From assembly GCA_016271365.2 (NCBI GenBank), contig CM057456.1, positions 1,391,547,501 through 1,391,611,500 of the forward strand: a stretch of DNA of 64,000 bases. The letters are read 5' to 3'. How positions within the stretch are numbered: position 1 is the first letter of the stretch; each line of letters starts with the position of its first letter. This stretch comes from Neoceratodus forsteri (taxonomy: Eukaryota; Chordata; Ceratodontiformes; Ceratodontidae). The translations under genes were made by a program, and so were the position numbers. The notes beneath the pieces were generated by a model that searched no databases, was not told the DNA's origin, and saw only the letters and a list, made by a program, of their open reading frames with translations. Shown piece by piece: positions 10,480-21,440 of the stretch.

Positions 10480-11035
10480 TCAACCCCAGCACAATATCAC
10501 GAGGCACAGTCTTACCTGGGGTCTCACATTCAAGTCCATACTTACATCTCCGACCTCCAACAGGTAGCATCCTGGAAACACAGGAAACAAAGGCATATCC
10601 TGCTCAGTCAGGGGGTCCTCCTCAAACTGAGCCCATGAAAAATCCTCCTCCAACTCTTTATCCAAACTCTCCATCAGGAATCTCTCGAGCGCTTGGCACC
10701 GGTGTTCCACCTCGCTGCGTAGTTGGTCTGCCTCCAGCCATTGCCCACTCATCCAGGGGATCATCCTCATCAGGGTCGCCACCTCCTGGGTGTTGTCACT
10801 CGCACCTCCAGTCTGCCTCAACCTGCATCTCTTCGTCATCTTCAGGCTTGGCTTTCCTCCGAGCTCCCAGGTCCAGTCCAGGCAGCAGCTTCTCTCTGTC
10901 TGTTGGCCATGATTCTGGGCAGAACTCCATGGACTTTCTTCTCCGGCAACTCCTGGTGCATCGGTCCACCTGGGATATCTGGGCGATATCCACCAGAAAA
11001 TATCCCTCTTCGGCCAGTCCAAACGCTTCCAGCAA
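10480..11035 (-). pseudogene. Interior frames of the LTR element, gag-like by position only
   Basis: From 11,035 the minus strand reads MLEAFGLAEEGYFLVDIAQI. A second frame over the same stretch (11,118-10,480) is open for 212 codons and has acidic blocks such as LDKELEEDFSWAQFEED. I do not recognise either. The place right after the primer site is where a gag would start, but no nucleocapsid Cys motif is seen. I would not assign a function. Confidence 0.35.
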
Positions 11036-11069
11036 GTTATCCTACTTCTGACACAAAGTTTGTGTTGGT

Positions 11070-11932
11070 TGTGGAATAACAGATGGACCAGACACCGAAC
11101 TTCAGGTTCAACACACAATCTCTGTGCAATGTTTATTCAAAATATAAGGAAATAACCTTCAGCAATGGCATATTCCTTCTTCAGTACATCAGTTTTCAGC
11201 AACAGACTATGAATGTCCTTTCTCTGCACTTAGTCAGTACCTACTGACAGTGATCTCTGATCTAATCACTTTTCAGTGAAAACCCTTCATCCCTATGAGG
11301 GTCCCATTAGCTTGGGTAGTGGGGGCTCAAAAAGAACAAAACAAACTAAAAACAAAGAACCTCAGTGCAAAATCACTGAAAAAAGGATTACCCCAAAGGG
11401 CAATGGCAGCAAATCAAGTTTCAAAGAAATAAGACATCATACATACTTCCATAATGCAAAGCATCATGGGATATATGCAAATCACCATGCCATTTCAGAC
11501 TTGTTCAGTTTACAGCAATTTACATGTATTTTAAATAGCACAACAAACTTAATGTCTATAATAGTCACCTAGTACTTTTTTACCATTATCAAACAAAGTG
11601 CCATAGTATTTTCAACATTTACAGGTTTCATAAACGTAAGATATATTATAACATAGTGCTATTACATACTAAATCCAATGACGATAAACACAGCCTGTTT
11701 TACATATGCTTGGAGGTCACAACAATAACCTCCATGTACTAGGACCTGAGAGGGAAAAGGAAAATCAAAGAGGACACTATAGCATAGTCAAGAAAGGCAA
11801 GGGGGTGCCCATAGGTGGCCAACCTTATGGACTAGAAATTGTAAAGGATAGTATAGACTAAGAAATAGAAGAACTGTTGCAACAGATTTAAGAAAAGGTC
11901 ATCCTCAAGAGTGGCAGGAGCTCCCTGTCACA
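11070..11932 (-). repeat. LTR (5' LTR on minus strand)
   Basis: 863 bp, the partner of 8,933-9,768. It contains the reversed AATAAA signal at 11,132-11,137 (TTTATT on +). Confidence 0.85.
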
Positions 11933-12400
11933 TTATCATGTCAGACAGATAGCTAGTGGACACCCTTAGTAGTGTGGGAGAAGTGTCCCATAAGTGGTCT
12001 TTACACCCCAAGATGGTGGTCCACATGTTCTCAGTGTGAGAACATTGGCAGTGGATCTGTCTGCTTCCTGGGAAAATGGGAATCTGAAACTGTTCTGTGC
12101 ACACATCTGTCAGCAGGATGCTTTATGAGGTTATGTGTTTGACCAGTCCTGGGCTGTATGCCTTCTTCCATTTCTTCTGATTGATAAACTGGTGCTCAAG
12201 GCCAGGAGGGACAAGGCATGCATGATCCTCTTTGCACGGGACTGACCACACCATTTCTTATATCATTTCCTCAGTCTCAGCAGACCACTGCTGCTTCCAC
12301 TTCTACCTGGTCTGCAGATGGGATCTGGGAAGATGATCAGGACCCAGACCTGCAGTCTCTGTACCTGATCACCTGGTTCCTGAATGGCTAGAATTCTAGG
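11933..12400 (+). pseudogene. DIRS F RNase H end and methyltransferase-like region
   Basis: Translation gives LVDTLSSVGEVSHKWSLHPK, the block that in copy B reads LANALSCVGQTSHEWSVHPE. ICLLPGKM..NCS follows, corresponding to VDLFASRENTKL. The Dam-like FPPF block is not intact. Stops and shifts are frequent. It ends at PDHLVPEWLEF, the linker before the recombinase. Confidence 0.65.
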
Positions 12401-13505
12401 CCCTGGGCTTTCCAAGGATGTTCATTGAGTGCTGTAGGCATCTCAGAAGGAGTAGACCCAGGGCAAATGACCCAGCAGATGCTGGATGCCATCCATTGTT
12501 GGCTGTCCCCAGTGAACATTTCAGAGGGCATCCCAATCATCTGAGCAACTATGGAGGCATCTCAGAAGGAGTAGACTCACAAGGCATACCCATGCATGTG
12601 GCAGAGGTTCTCATGCTGTTGTGAGGAGCATGAATTACTACCTCTCTCCTTCTCTGTGACCCACATTCTCGATTCCCTCTGGTCCCTGTCTCACACAGAA
12701 CTGCAAGTCATGTTCCTCAGGTTGCACCTTGCCACCATTTTGACATATCATGCCAAGACCAGTATGCTGACAATGATGCAGAACAAAATGGCTGATAATT
12801 TCTTCAAAGGGCTGGATCACTTGACCCATTCAGTACATGAACCACTGCCTCTGTGGGACCTACCACTTGTGCTGTGGACAAATGTCCTCTCTTGCACTTG
12901 TGGAAATAGCATTTTTGGTCACCTTCAATTCAGCCAGATGGGTGAGTGAGATCCAAGCATTATCTGTGGAGTCACTGTATCTGGTTTTCCACATGAACAA
13001 GGTTGTTTTGTGACCCATGTGAAATTCCTGAAGAAGGTACCGGTAGTTTCTGAGTTTCATCTAAATCAGGCACTCATTATTCTGACCTCCTTTCCAAAGC
13101 CTCTTGCATCAGAGCCTGAGGGAATGCTCAGCATGCTCGAGGTTCACATGGCTCTGTGTATCTGCTTGAGAGAATGGTGGAATTTTGTGATGAGGCTCAC
13201 CAGCTGTTTCATGCTGATATTGCCCAAGGCAGTCAGGCAGCCAAGCAGACAGTTAGACGGTGGGTCACATCCTGCATAGTATTGTGTTATCAGTTGACTG
13301 GGGAAGAGCCTTCCATGGAATTGAAAGCTCACTCCACTAGATATATTTATGCCACTTCTACTTTACCAGATACATCCGTATTGCGAAGATCTTTAGGGAT
13401 GATACATGGATTAATGCGCACACTTTCATATCCCGTTACAGTGTCAAATTGCTCCGTTATCGAGACGCTGCTCTTGGGTCCTCAGTCCTCCAGTCTCTTT
13501 TAGCG
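12380..13505 (+). pseudogene. DIRS F tyrosine recombinase
   Basis: Recognisable blocks are LDSLWSLSHTELQVMFLRLHLA (about 12,670), NFFKGLDHLTHSVHEPLPLW, KFLKKVPVVSEFHLNQAL (13,022), RRWVTSCIVLCYQLTGEEP and AHSTRYIYA (13,328-). The HxxR box is kept as HSTR. The nucleophile region reads HTFISRYSVK in another frame (13,417-13,446), where the usual HY is RY. Frameshifts and the loss of the first Arg block show it is inactive. Tyrosine recombinases replace integrase in DIRS elements and are thought to insert a circular DNA form. Confidence 0.75.
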
Positions 13506-13509
13506 TAAT

Positions 13510-13862
13510 TTGGGGTGCCACCTTTCTGCCTCATCCTGAGGACTGCTAGGAGTCGACCTAAGTGTGGATAGTGAACCAGACCTAGAAGGTTACTTAATTA
13601 AAACTGTAGTTCTACTACTAGTTTACTGTTTACATCCACATGACATGCCTGACTTCCCCTCACAAGGCTTGCCTCAGATTCTTGTTTTGGTGTGCAGATC
13701 TGAGTGCAGTGGGGACAGAGGTAGAGGACCATATGTTTGGGTAGTAGGAGGAGGAGTCAAGCTTGAAGACTGTTACAGTTGCTGACCATACTCAGCGAAA
13801 GACTGCTTAAGTATGGATGTGAAATGAATACTTGTAGTAGAATTAAGTAACCTTTATTTGTC
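13510..13862 (+). repeat. Right end of DIRS F
   Basis: GAACTGCTAGGAGTC...GTGTGGATAGTGAACC, just after the recombinase stop, matches the internal complementary region of copies B, D and E (GAGAACTGCTAGGAG.CTGCCA). The far part, with AGGAGTCAAGCTTGAAGAC and AAGTAACC, is the inverted complement of the left end. Confidence 0.65.
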
Positions 13863-13943
13863 CACTATTGCTTATCTCAATTTAATATATCAATACTTGA
13901 CAATTGTATCAATAGAACATATCTGTCAGTCTGACACAAAACA

Positions 13944-14112
13944 TGTTGATCTTTCTTCGAGAGGGCTCTTGCAGTAGGTATTAATCTTGAGAACTGCGAC
14001 CCCTGACATGAGGACCACAAGGAAACTTAAGCTAGCAGTGTCTGGCGGGGGACCACCCACCCGATGTCATGTGACCGATATCAGCATGACACTATATAGT
14101 GGGCAGTCTCTT
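13944..14112 (+). repeat. Left inverted terminal repeat of DIRS A
   Basis: It is the inverted complement of 23,597-23,772. Long matching blocks are GCTCTTGCAGTAGGTA, GCTAGCAGTGTCTGG and CAGCATGACACTATATAGTG. Similarity is about 85% by eye. Confidence 0.9.
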
Positions 14113-14235
14113 TCCCGCCGTCGACCTGTGCACGTCGGACCTCACAGATTCCTTGCTTCAGTTCGACCACCATTTCTTGGATGAGTATCCATTTTTTCCT
14201 TTCTTTCTGTATTTGTAAAAACTTAGTTTTTGTGT

Positions 14236-14867
14236 ATGTTTTCTCCATCTTTTGACAAGTCGCATAAAAACAAGTGTGATTCCTGTGGTACACTGCTCCT
14301 GCATAAGGACTGTCACACCTGGTACCTCTTGTGTCTAGGCCTGGAGCACAAGACAGAGGATTGTGAGGCCTGCCTGAGCTTCAGCCAGGCCACACAGAAG
14401 TGCCACCAGCAGGCCCTCGAGGCCCACTTGCTAAAAAAGCAGATGGCCACCATGGAAAAAGAGTTGCAGAAGCTGAGGAGCACTTCATTATCTCCTACTG
14501 GTTCCTACAAACACAAGAAGAAGAGGGTTAAGGAGAAGCACTGGGACCAGGATAGGTCTCACTCTTACCCGCGGCCGCCCTCGTATGACCAGCATCCCTC
14601 TTCCTCCAGGATGACCACTGCTGCTGCCAAATCTGCCCCACCTTCCCAGAAGCAGCCTTTGGTTCCCCCACCACCACTGATCACAGTGGCCACAGGCACC
14701 TTGGCAGAGTCCGAGACCTCCACCACTCTTAGACCCGTTTCCTCCAAGGGGTCTAAGCAGCCAGGCAGGGTCGACAAGTCATTCATCGGACACCACGACA
14801 AGCACCCGGTCCGGGCTGATAAGTCTGGCACCAGGGACTCTGGTGCCTGCATGGCCACAGTCGATAA
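14236..14867 (+). pseudogene. DIRS A gag, first part
   Basis: The first ATG in frame is at 14,236. Near the N terminus is a Cys/His cluster: CDSCGTLLLHKDCH, then CLGLEHKTEDCEAC. All gag copies here have it, as C-x2-CG...C-x2-CLGxEH...C-x2-C, so it is probably a zinc-binding head. A Lys/Glu-rich helix with Gln runs follows, then Ser/Pro-rich sequence. The frame runs into the 3' end of a CR1 LINE at about 14,868. Gag should bind the element RNA. Confidence 0.75.
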
Positions 14868-17800
14868 CATAGAAACAGAATTTGACAGCAGAATAGGACT
14901 GCTTGGCCCACCCAGTCTGCCTATTTCCCTACCTAATGGATAAGCTGCAGATCCTAGTTAACCAGCAGCCTACTTCTTTCTACCTCCACCCCCTAGAATT
15001 GCCTTATGACTGTCCCATGCATGCTTAAATTCAACCACTGTTTTTGACTCCACAACCTCCTCCGGAAGGCCGCTCCATGCATCCACAACCTCTCTGTGAA
15101 AAATACTCTCTTTACCTCTGAGCTGCCCTCTATCTTCTTCAAATTGTGCCCCTTGTTCTTGCACACTCTTTTTGAAAGGTGCTACCTCTTGGACTTTGTT
15201 GATTCCCTTGCTGTACTTGAAAGTTTCTATCATGTCCCCCCTCTCCCTCCTTTCCTCGAGGCGATACATATTAAGCTCCTTTAGTCTCTCTCCAGATGTA
15301 TTCTGGTGCAGACCCTGCACCATTTTAGTTGCCCTTCTCTGGACAGCTTCCATCTTGTCTATGTCCTTGCGGAGACTGGGTCTCCAGAACTGCACACAGT
15401 ACTGCAGATGGGGTCTCACCAGCTGTCTGTACAGAGGGATAACAACTTCCTGTTTTCTACTGGTGATGCCTCTCCCTATGCATCCCAGTATCCCCCCAGC
15501 CCTCCTTACTGCCCTCTCACATTGCTTGCCCACCTTTAAGTTATCTGATATGACTACCCCCAGGTCCCTTTCCATTTTTGTTGTTGTTAGTATCTCACCC
15601 CCCATTGTGTACTCTTCCCCTGGGTTTTTGTTTTCCAGGTGCATTACCTTGCACTTCTTAGCATTGAATCTAAGCTGCCATACATTTGACCATTTCTCTA
15701 ACCTTGCCAAGTCCCTTCTCATCCTTTCCACCCCACCTTGTGTATCAACTCTGTTGCAGATCTTTGTGTCATCTGCAAAGAGACATACTTTTCCTTCCAG
15801 TCCCTCTGCAGTGTTGCTTATAAAGACACTGAAGAGGACCAGTCCTAATACTGAACCCTGCGGTACCCCACTAGTAACCCCCCTTTCTTCAGAGTGGACT
15901 CCATTTACTATTACCCTCTGTGTGCTATTCTCCAGCCAATTCTTTACCCAGGCTATCATCTTGGGACCCACTCCCAGGCTGGCTAACTTGTATATTAATC
16001 TTTTGTGTGGGACTGTGTCAAATGCCTTGCTAAAACAGCCCTTCCCTGATCTACTACTTTGGTCACCCAGTCAAAGAAATCTATTAGATTCATCTGGCAT
16101 GACCTTCCTGCTGTGAATCCATGCTGCCTTGGGTCCTGTGCCCCTCTGGCTTCTAGGTACTTGACAATTCTTTCCTTCAGAAGTGATTCCATCATTTTCC
16201 CTATCACTGAGGTTAAACTAACAGGTCTGTAGTTTCCTGCTTCTGCCCTGCTCCCACTTTTGTGAAGGGGAATCACATCTGCCCTCCTCCAGTCCTCAGG
16301 TACCACCCCATCCTCCCATGATTTGTTAAAGAGGGTAGTCAGTGGTGTCACTAGTTCTACCCTTAGTTCTTTTAGAATTCTGGGATGAATCCCATCAGGC
16401 CCCATTGCTTTGTCCACCTTCAGTTTTAAGAGTTCTTTCAGAACCCTTTCTTCTGTAAATGGGCTGGTATCAACTTCTGTATCCAGAGTGTTTCTATTGT
16501 TTGTTTAGGTACCTCCCCTCTTCATTTGGTAAATACTGAGCAAAAATATTTGTTTAGTATCTCTGCCTTTTCACAGTCACCCTCTGCCCACCCTCCCTCC
16601 CCTCTTCATTAAGCCTCACTATCCCTTCCTTAGTCTTCCTTCGCTCCCTGATGTACCTAAAAAAGGTTTTATCCCCCTTCTTAACTGAGTTGGCTATCTT
16701 TTCCTCGGTTCGGGCCTTTGCTGTTCTGACTGTCTTCCCAGCTTCCTTTTGTTTTAACTGATACAATTCTCTGTCTTGCTCCTTCTGTGATTCCTTGTAC
16801 TTTCTGAATGCTTTCTGTTTCTCTTGAACCTTCACTGCTACCTCCTTTGAGAACCATAGTGGTTTCTTACATCGTTTTGTTTTGTTTATTTGCTTCACAC
16901 AAAGGCTTGTTACCTCTGTGATGGCAGTTTTTATTATTCCCCATTGTTCTTCCACCCCTCCTTCCTGCCCATTTGCTAGTGCATTCCTTAGGCACTCGCC
17001 CATTTTGGCAAAGTCAGACCTCCTGAAGTCCAATACTTTTGTCTTTGTATGGCTTGACTCTATTGCTGTGTTTATTGTGAACCATACTGTTCGATGGTCG
17101 CTAGTTCACAGATGGCTACCCACTTCTACATCTGTGATCCTCTCTCCATCTCTGTTTGAGAAAACCAGGTCTAAGATTGCTCCCTCTCGAGTTGGTTCCA
17201 ATACTAGTTGTCTAAGGCATGCCCCCTGTAGGGCATCTAGAATAACCCCACTCTTCGAAGTGGCTGCTGCAACTGCACTCCAGTTAACATCTGGCATATT
17301 TAGATCACCCATCAGCAGTATCTCCTTTATCTGCCATTCTAAATATACTTTCTATCATTTCCTTGTCCATTTCCTCCCCTGAGAGAGGTCTGTATACAAC
17401 CCTGTGCAGATTGTGGTGCCATTGCCTGCCTCAAACTGACCCACAGTGCTTCTTCTCTTCCTGTTTACCCTTTTGTTCTGTTGCTTTGATTCCTTCCCTT
17501 ATGTGAGAGCTACTCCTCCTCCTCTTTTACCCTCCCTGTCCCTCCTGTAGATAGTGTATCCTGGTATGTTTTACGTCCCAGTCATGGTTCCATTATGTAC
17601 CATGTTTCTGTGACTGCCATGATATCCAGATGTTCCTCCTCCATCAAGGCCACTAATTCAGGAAGCTTGTTACCCAGACTACGGGCATTGGTACTCATTG
17701 CTCTCCATTTTTTGATGGCTTTACCTTCTGTGGCAGCATCCCCCACTGACCTTTCTACCTTGGTCTTTTTTTCATTTAGTACCCCGTTTTGTAGGGGGAG

Positions 17801-18415
17801 GCTGGGGTTTTCCTGTTGCTTATCAGTGCCTCCCCTCTTGACTAGTTTAAAAGCTTGCCAATGAAGCATTTAAACCAATTGCCCAAAAGACTTGTTCCCT
17901 TCCTGGACAGATGCAGACCATCCTGCCAGTATAGGCTGGCGTCCCTCCAGGTGGAACCCCAGTCCCCAGTGAAGCCAAACCCCTGTGCTCCACACCATTT
18001 TTTCAACCATTCGTTAAACTGCATGGTGTAAAGTACCCTCGCCGCACCCATGCCACTAACAGGCAGCACCTCTGAGAAGGATACTGTGTGTGCTACTTGT
18101 CATAGGCCCCTCCCCAACTCTACAAAGTCCTTCTGCACTGCTCTAATCTCATGATGAGCCAAGTCATTTGTCCCTAGGTGGACCATGATGTCCAACTCAG
18201 ACTCCCGTGCAACTGTTCTCATGATCCTATGGATGCACTTCCTGTCCCTCCAAGCCATGGCACCAGGTAGGCACCTTACTTCAGTTTTCCCTGCTCCCCC
18301 CAGTTCTATCCCCATAATAATTGAGTCTCCCACCAGGAGTTGCTTCCTTTCCCTGTGGTGCCCTCTGCCTTTTTCCTGAGGGCCTCCCTTGTGACAGATA
18401 TGATGGCCGTCAGGT
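14868..18415 (-). mobile_element. CR1-type LINE 1, nearly full length, in DIRS A gag
   Basis: A 3.5 kb non-LTR retrotransposon on the minus strand, with ORF1 (SGNH esterase) and ORF2 (APE endonuclease, RT) overlapping by 28 nt. Its 3' end is at 14,868, marked by the rc of ACATAGAAACAG; other CR1 copies here end GTCTATGTTTCTATG. The 5' end, near 18,415, is where gag sequence resumes. I see no target duplication, which is usual for CR1. There are a few frameshifts but long open stretches, so it is fairly young. Confidence 0.88.
14970..17869 (-). pseudogene. CR1 ORF2: APE endonuclease and reverse transcriptase
   Basis: From 17,869: leader, then STNARSLGNKLPELVAL and LDIMAVTETW, the N-terminal APE blocks, with the catalytic Glu in TETW. 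MGDLNMPDVNW (17,312) is the catalytic GD(L/F)N block. A basic linker with KPLWFSKEV follows (17,033-16,554). RT blocks from 16,417 are GPDGIHPRILKEL, NYRPVSLTSVIGKMME and QHGFTAGRSC. From 15,971 they are TSGVPQGSVLG and VCLFADDTKI, the catalytic ADD, intact. The C-terminal 300 residues are typical of CR1. Frameshifts near 16.0-16.1, 16.5, 17.1 and 17.4 kb break it. The enzyme would nick DNA and prime reverse transcription from the nick. Confidence 0.88.
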
Positions 18416-18488
18416 TCTCCAATGACTGCCCGACCGAAATGCTCACGTCGGGTCCCGGTGTTGGAACCGATGATGTCCAGCCATACAA
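17842..18488 (-). pseudogene. CR1 ORF1 with SGNH-type esterase domain
   Basis: Reading on the minus strand over three frames: LENLTAIISVTREALRKKAEG (to about 18,360), then from 18,333 GDSIIMGIELGG (block I, with the Ser nucleophile in GDS) and MVHLGTNDLAHHEI (the GxND block). From 18,069 comes YWQDGLHLSRKGTSLLGNW, the D-x-x-H block. These are the signature blocks of SGNH/GDSL hydrolases, known from ORF1 of CR1-like LINEs. All four catalytic letters are kept, but frameshifts near 18.3 and 18.09 kb split the frame. The first codons (18,488-18,416) may be DIRS sequence. Confidence 0.85.
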
Positions 18489-20317
18489 GAGCCAGCTTCT
18501 GGTCCTAACACAACCTTCCCCGGTTGGGTCTACCCATTGGGATACCCCCTCCTTTCCTTTTGTGGATCTTCCTCCATCCTCCCCAGATCAGAGGGAGCCG
18601 GGGGATGGGGATCGTCCATCAGGCAATATCACTGTCGGGTCACCTCAGGACCCCACATTGGACATTCTGGCCAACCTTCCGGACCCCTCCCCTCTGGTTC
18701 TTCTGGTGGGGCCTGCAGCGCCAATGTCAGGTTTACCACCCGCTGGTCCTGCACCTGACACGGTCATTCAGGATCCTTTTGTGCCAAGTTTCAGGCTCCC
18801 TCAGGGTCCCCTGTTGGGTCCTACGGCACCGCCATCTGGGCCTCCATCAGGCTACCCTACGCCCAGTTACCCGGCACCACATTATATGCCTGGTTAACCT
18901 CCGACGGTCTCCCTGATGTCAGGCTTTACGACGCTGGGGTATGCGCCGGCTTATTACCTGCTGGGTTACCCGATGCATGGGTATCATATGCAAGGGTACC
19001 CGATGCCAGGGTTTGTTCTGGGGTTACAACCCATCTACCAGCCACCTCCTCAGCTTCAGTCAGATTTCCAGGCCATCCTCCAGTCCTGGTGGGCGGAAAC
19101 CAAGTCGCAGCTCATCTTGGAGCTGGACAACCGGCACCCTGCAGGGGTGGTTACCACGGTTCATTTGGATCAGACTCCCAGGTCTGCCTGTCCGCTGGAA
19201 CTGCTCCAGTCTTCATCAGGCCTGATGAAAGGACCTTCAACGGGGCTGACAATGGACAGTATCCCTAGAGGTCTCTCACCCCAATGTCAGGTCTCCGGAG
19301 TCCTCATATTCAGACTCTGAATCCGGGTCCTTCTCTTCGGTTTTGGGCCATGAGACTCCCCCTCCAGAAAAACCCAAGCCCAAGGAGTCCCTCAAATAGC
19401 CTCCAGAGGACCCCTTGTTTGCAGACCTCGTGAAAAAGATTGCAGATGTCTATGAATGGAAAACTGATGCCCAAGACCCCAAGTGTCCGAGACTAGTGGA
19501 ACACCTGGATATTCAGGAGGCTGTACCTGTCCTGATGCCCCCGTGGTTAGAGCCTCACGAGGACTTGGCCTCTACCATTTGGATGCTGCCTTTCTCTATC
19601 CCAGTGATAGCAAAGAAGACAGAACAGACAGGACACAAGGGGGTAAGGACCATCTCAGTGTCCACCCAAAGGCAGACTCAGTGGTTATTATGGCGGCTCA
19701 TGACAGGTTCACCAAACCAAAGCACATGAGCACCTTCCCTCCAGACAAGGAGTCGAAGCAGGTGGATCAATTCGGGAGGAAATTCTGTTCTTTCTCCACA
19801 TTGACTGTGCGCCTTCAGTTATGCGGTGCACATGCTGGAGTACCAGAAGTCTCTCTTTCATCACTTGGAGCCTGTTATTGAGGCCATGCTTGACTCCGAG
19901 TCCAAGGCCCTCCTGTCTGACACCATCAGGTCTGCTAAGGTTACCTGTCATTACTCTTTAAGGGTGACATATGATGCGGTGGACTCCTCAGCCAGGGGCA
20001 CTGCTATGGTAGTTTGCCTCAGAAAGTATTCCTGGTTAAGGGTGTCAGGCTTGGCACCCAATATCTAGGCAGCCATTCAGGTTGTCCCCCTTCTGGGGAT
20101 TTGTACTCTTTGGGAGGGACGCTCAGGACATAATCACCAACCTTCAGGATAAGGACAAGGCTTTACAGTCAGTCCATACAATGTACCTCTCCAGATTTAA
20201 GGCCAAGCAGCCATTTCATCACCAGACCAAGCAGCAGATGAAACAGCAACAGACAGCCAGATGTCACACCAAACGTCAGGCCCCTTCAGCCACAGCCTCC
20301 GCTCCGGCCAAAGCTTA
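18416..20317 (+). pseudogene. DIRS A gag, second part
   Basis: After the LINE the gag resumes with a Pro/Gly-rich stretch, including GYPMHGYHMQGYPMPGF (from 18,970), a Met/Tyr/Gly/Pro repeat not seen in B-E. DFQAILQSWWAETKSQ follows. Then come the C-terminal blocks shared with the other copies: DKESKQVDQFGRKF (about 19,740), EYQKSLFHHL, KVTCHYSLRVTYDAVDSSARG and a Gln-rich tail (QTKQQMKQQQ). A stop at 18,895 and several shifts break it. Confidence 0.65.
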
Positions 20318-20399
20318 GACAGCCTCTGGGGTGACCCTCCCCAACCCTCCCTCCACCTCCTGACCTGCCCCTCCTCCTCCTCTTCCGTCGGGGGGAACT

Positions 20400-21440
20400 G
20401 GTGAGCAGAAGATTCACCAGTCACCTGCTGGAGTGGGAGGCAGTACCACAGATTCATAGGTCCTTCAGCTGATAGCTCAAGGCCACACATTGGAACTTCT
20501 ACAGAGACCCCCAAACGAGCCTCCAGAGGTATCTCTCTATCCAAAGGTACACATCCCCCTCATAAGGGAGGAAATTGAGGCTCTTCTGCAAAAAGAAGCC
20601 ATAAAGCCCGTCCCAGTAAACCAGGTAGGAAAGGAGTTCTACTCCCACTTTTTCCTAGTTCCAAAGATGACAGGAGATTTGCATCTAATTTTGGACCTCA
20701 GCACTCTAAAACTGTACATAGAGTACAAATGGTTTTGTATGCTGACTCTCCCAGGTCTGCTGCCCCTCCTGCACAAGGGACAGTGGCTCTGTACCCTGGA
20801 CATGCAGGATGCCTACCTGCATATCCCATTTTTTCTGGCCCACTGCCGCTACCTCAGGTTCTCCTTTCATTTATTATCAGTTCAAAGCCCTCCCCTTTGG
20901 CCTGTCCTCGCCACACCAGGTTTTTACCAAGTGCCTTACGGTAGTGGTGGCGGCCCTGAGATGCCAGGGCCACTGTGTGTTCCCCTGCCTCGATAACTGG
21001 CTTCTGTCAGCCTTGTCAAGGGAACAGCTGAAACTTTCCATTTCAGCTATCCTGGCCCTTGTTGCACAAGTGGGGATTACGGTCAACTATCCCAAGTCCC
21101 AGCTTGTCCCTCCCTACATCTCCAGTTTATTGGAGCATTGCTTTATATGGACCAAGGTATGACTTTCCTCCCTCAGGACAGGGCAGAAACCTTTCAGAAG
21201 CAGGCTCGCCTGATAGCCTCCAGCAGGTGGGTTTTGGCCAGGTCAGTTCCTGGCTCCTTGGCCTTATGGCAGCAGCCATCCCCATTGTCCCCCTGGCCAG
21301 GCTCCATATGTGTATTTCACAGTGGATGCTCAGGGAGGGATCAGAGGTCGGATGACCTAGACCACATGGTCATGGTCTCCAACTCAATACAACGGGATCT
21401 CCTGTGGTGGCAGGATCTCAGCAACCTTACCAGGGGGGTC
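20400..21440 (+). pseudogene. DIRS A reverse transcriptase
   Basis: The frame from 20,490 reads VHIPLIREEIEALLQKEAI, FYSHFFLVPKMTGDLHLILD and LCTLDMQDAYLHIPFF; the last holds the first catalytic Asp (LDMQDAY). A frameshift near 20,870 leads to FKALPFGLSSPHQVFTKCL and FPCLDNWLLSALS. The YLDDWL block is therefore CLDN, with the second Asp replaced by Asn. VNYPKSQLVP follows. With the shift and the lost Asp the enzyme is dead. Confidence 0.85.

Larger units (their letters stand above)
8933..11932 (-). mobile_element. Non-autonomous LTR retrotransposon in DIRS F
   Basis: Two direct repeats, 8,933-9,768 and 11,070-11,932, each run TGTGG...GTCACA, so on the minus strand each starts TGTGACAGGGAGCTCC and ends CCACA. 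On that strand the 5' LTR is the right one. Just inside it is a possible primer site (rc of 11,041-11,056, TTGTGTCAGAAGTAGG). Just before the 3' LTR is a purine tract, AGGTGGGGGATA (rc of 9,769-9,780). The interior is only 1.3 kb and has no protease, RT or integrase. A minus-strand AATAAA lies in the LTR. Flanking 5-mers differ (GGGGC, TTATC), so no target duplication is seen. It splits the RNase H of DIRS F. Confidence 0.85.
1915..13862 (+). mobile_element. DIRS element F, old, with many nested insertions
   Basis: A degraded DIRS-type tyrosine recombinase retrotransposon on the + strand. Its left end (about 1,915-2,090) is the inverted complement of its right end (about 13,640-13,862). Between them, in DIRS order, lie a gag fragment, RT, RNase H, the methyltransferase-like region and YR. 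They are split by an L2-like LINE, a tRNA-headed SINE, a CR1 scrap and an LTR retrotransposon. Without the insertions the element would be roughly 4-5 kb, so most of gag is missing. Stops and frameshifts in every domain show it is dead. Its gag and RT look closest to element E. Confidence 0.75.

Noticed and set aside
10467..11051. A 194-codon + strand frame rich in Pro and Ser.
   Set aside because: It lies inside the LTR element whose LTRs, primer site and purine tract show transcription on the minus strand; the + frame is a shadow.
15172..16116. A 314-codon + strand frame.
   Set aside because: It is the complement of the CR1 reverse transcriptase, which has proper motifs on the minus strand.
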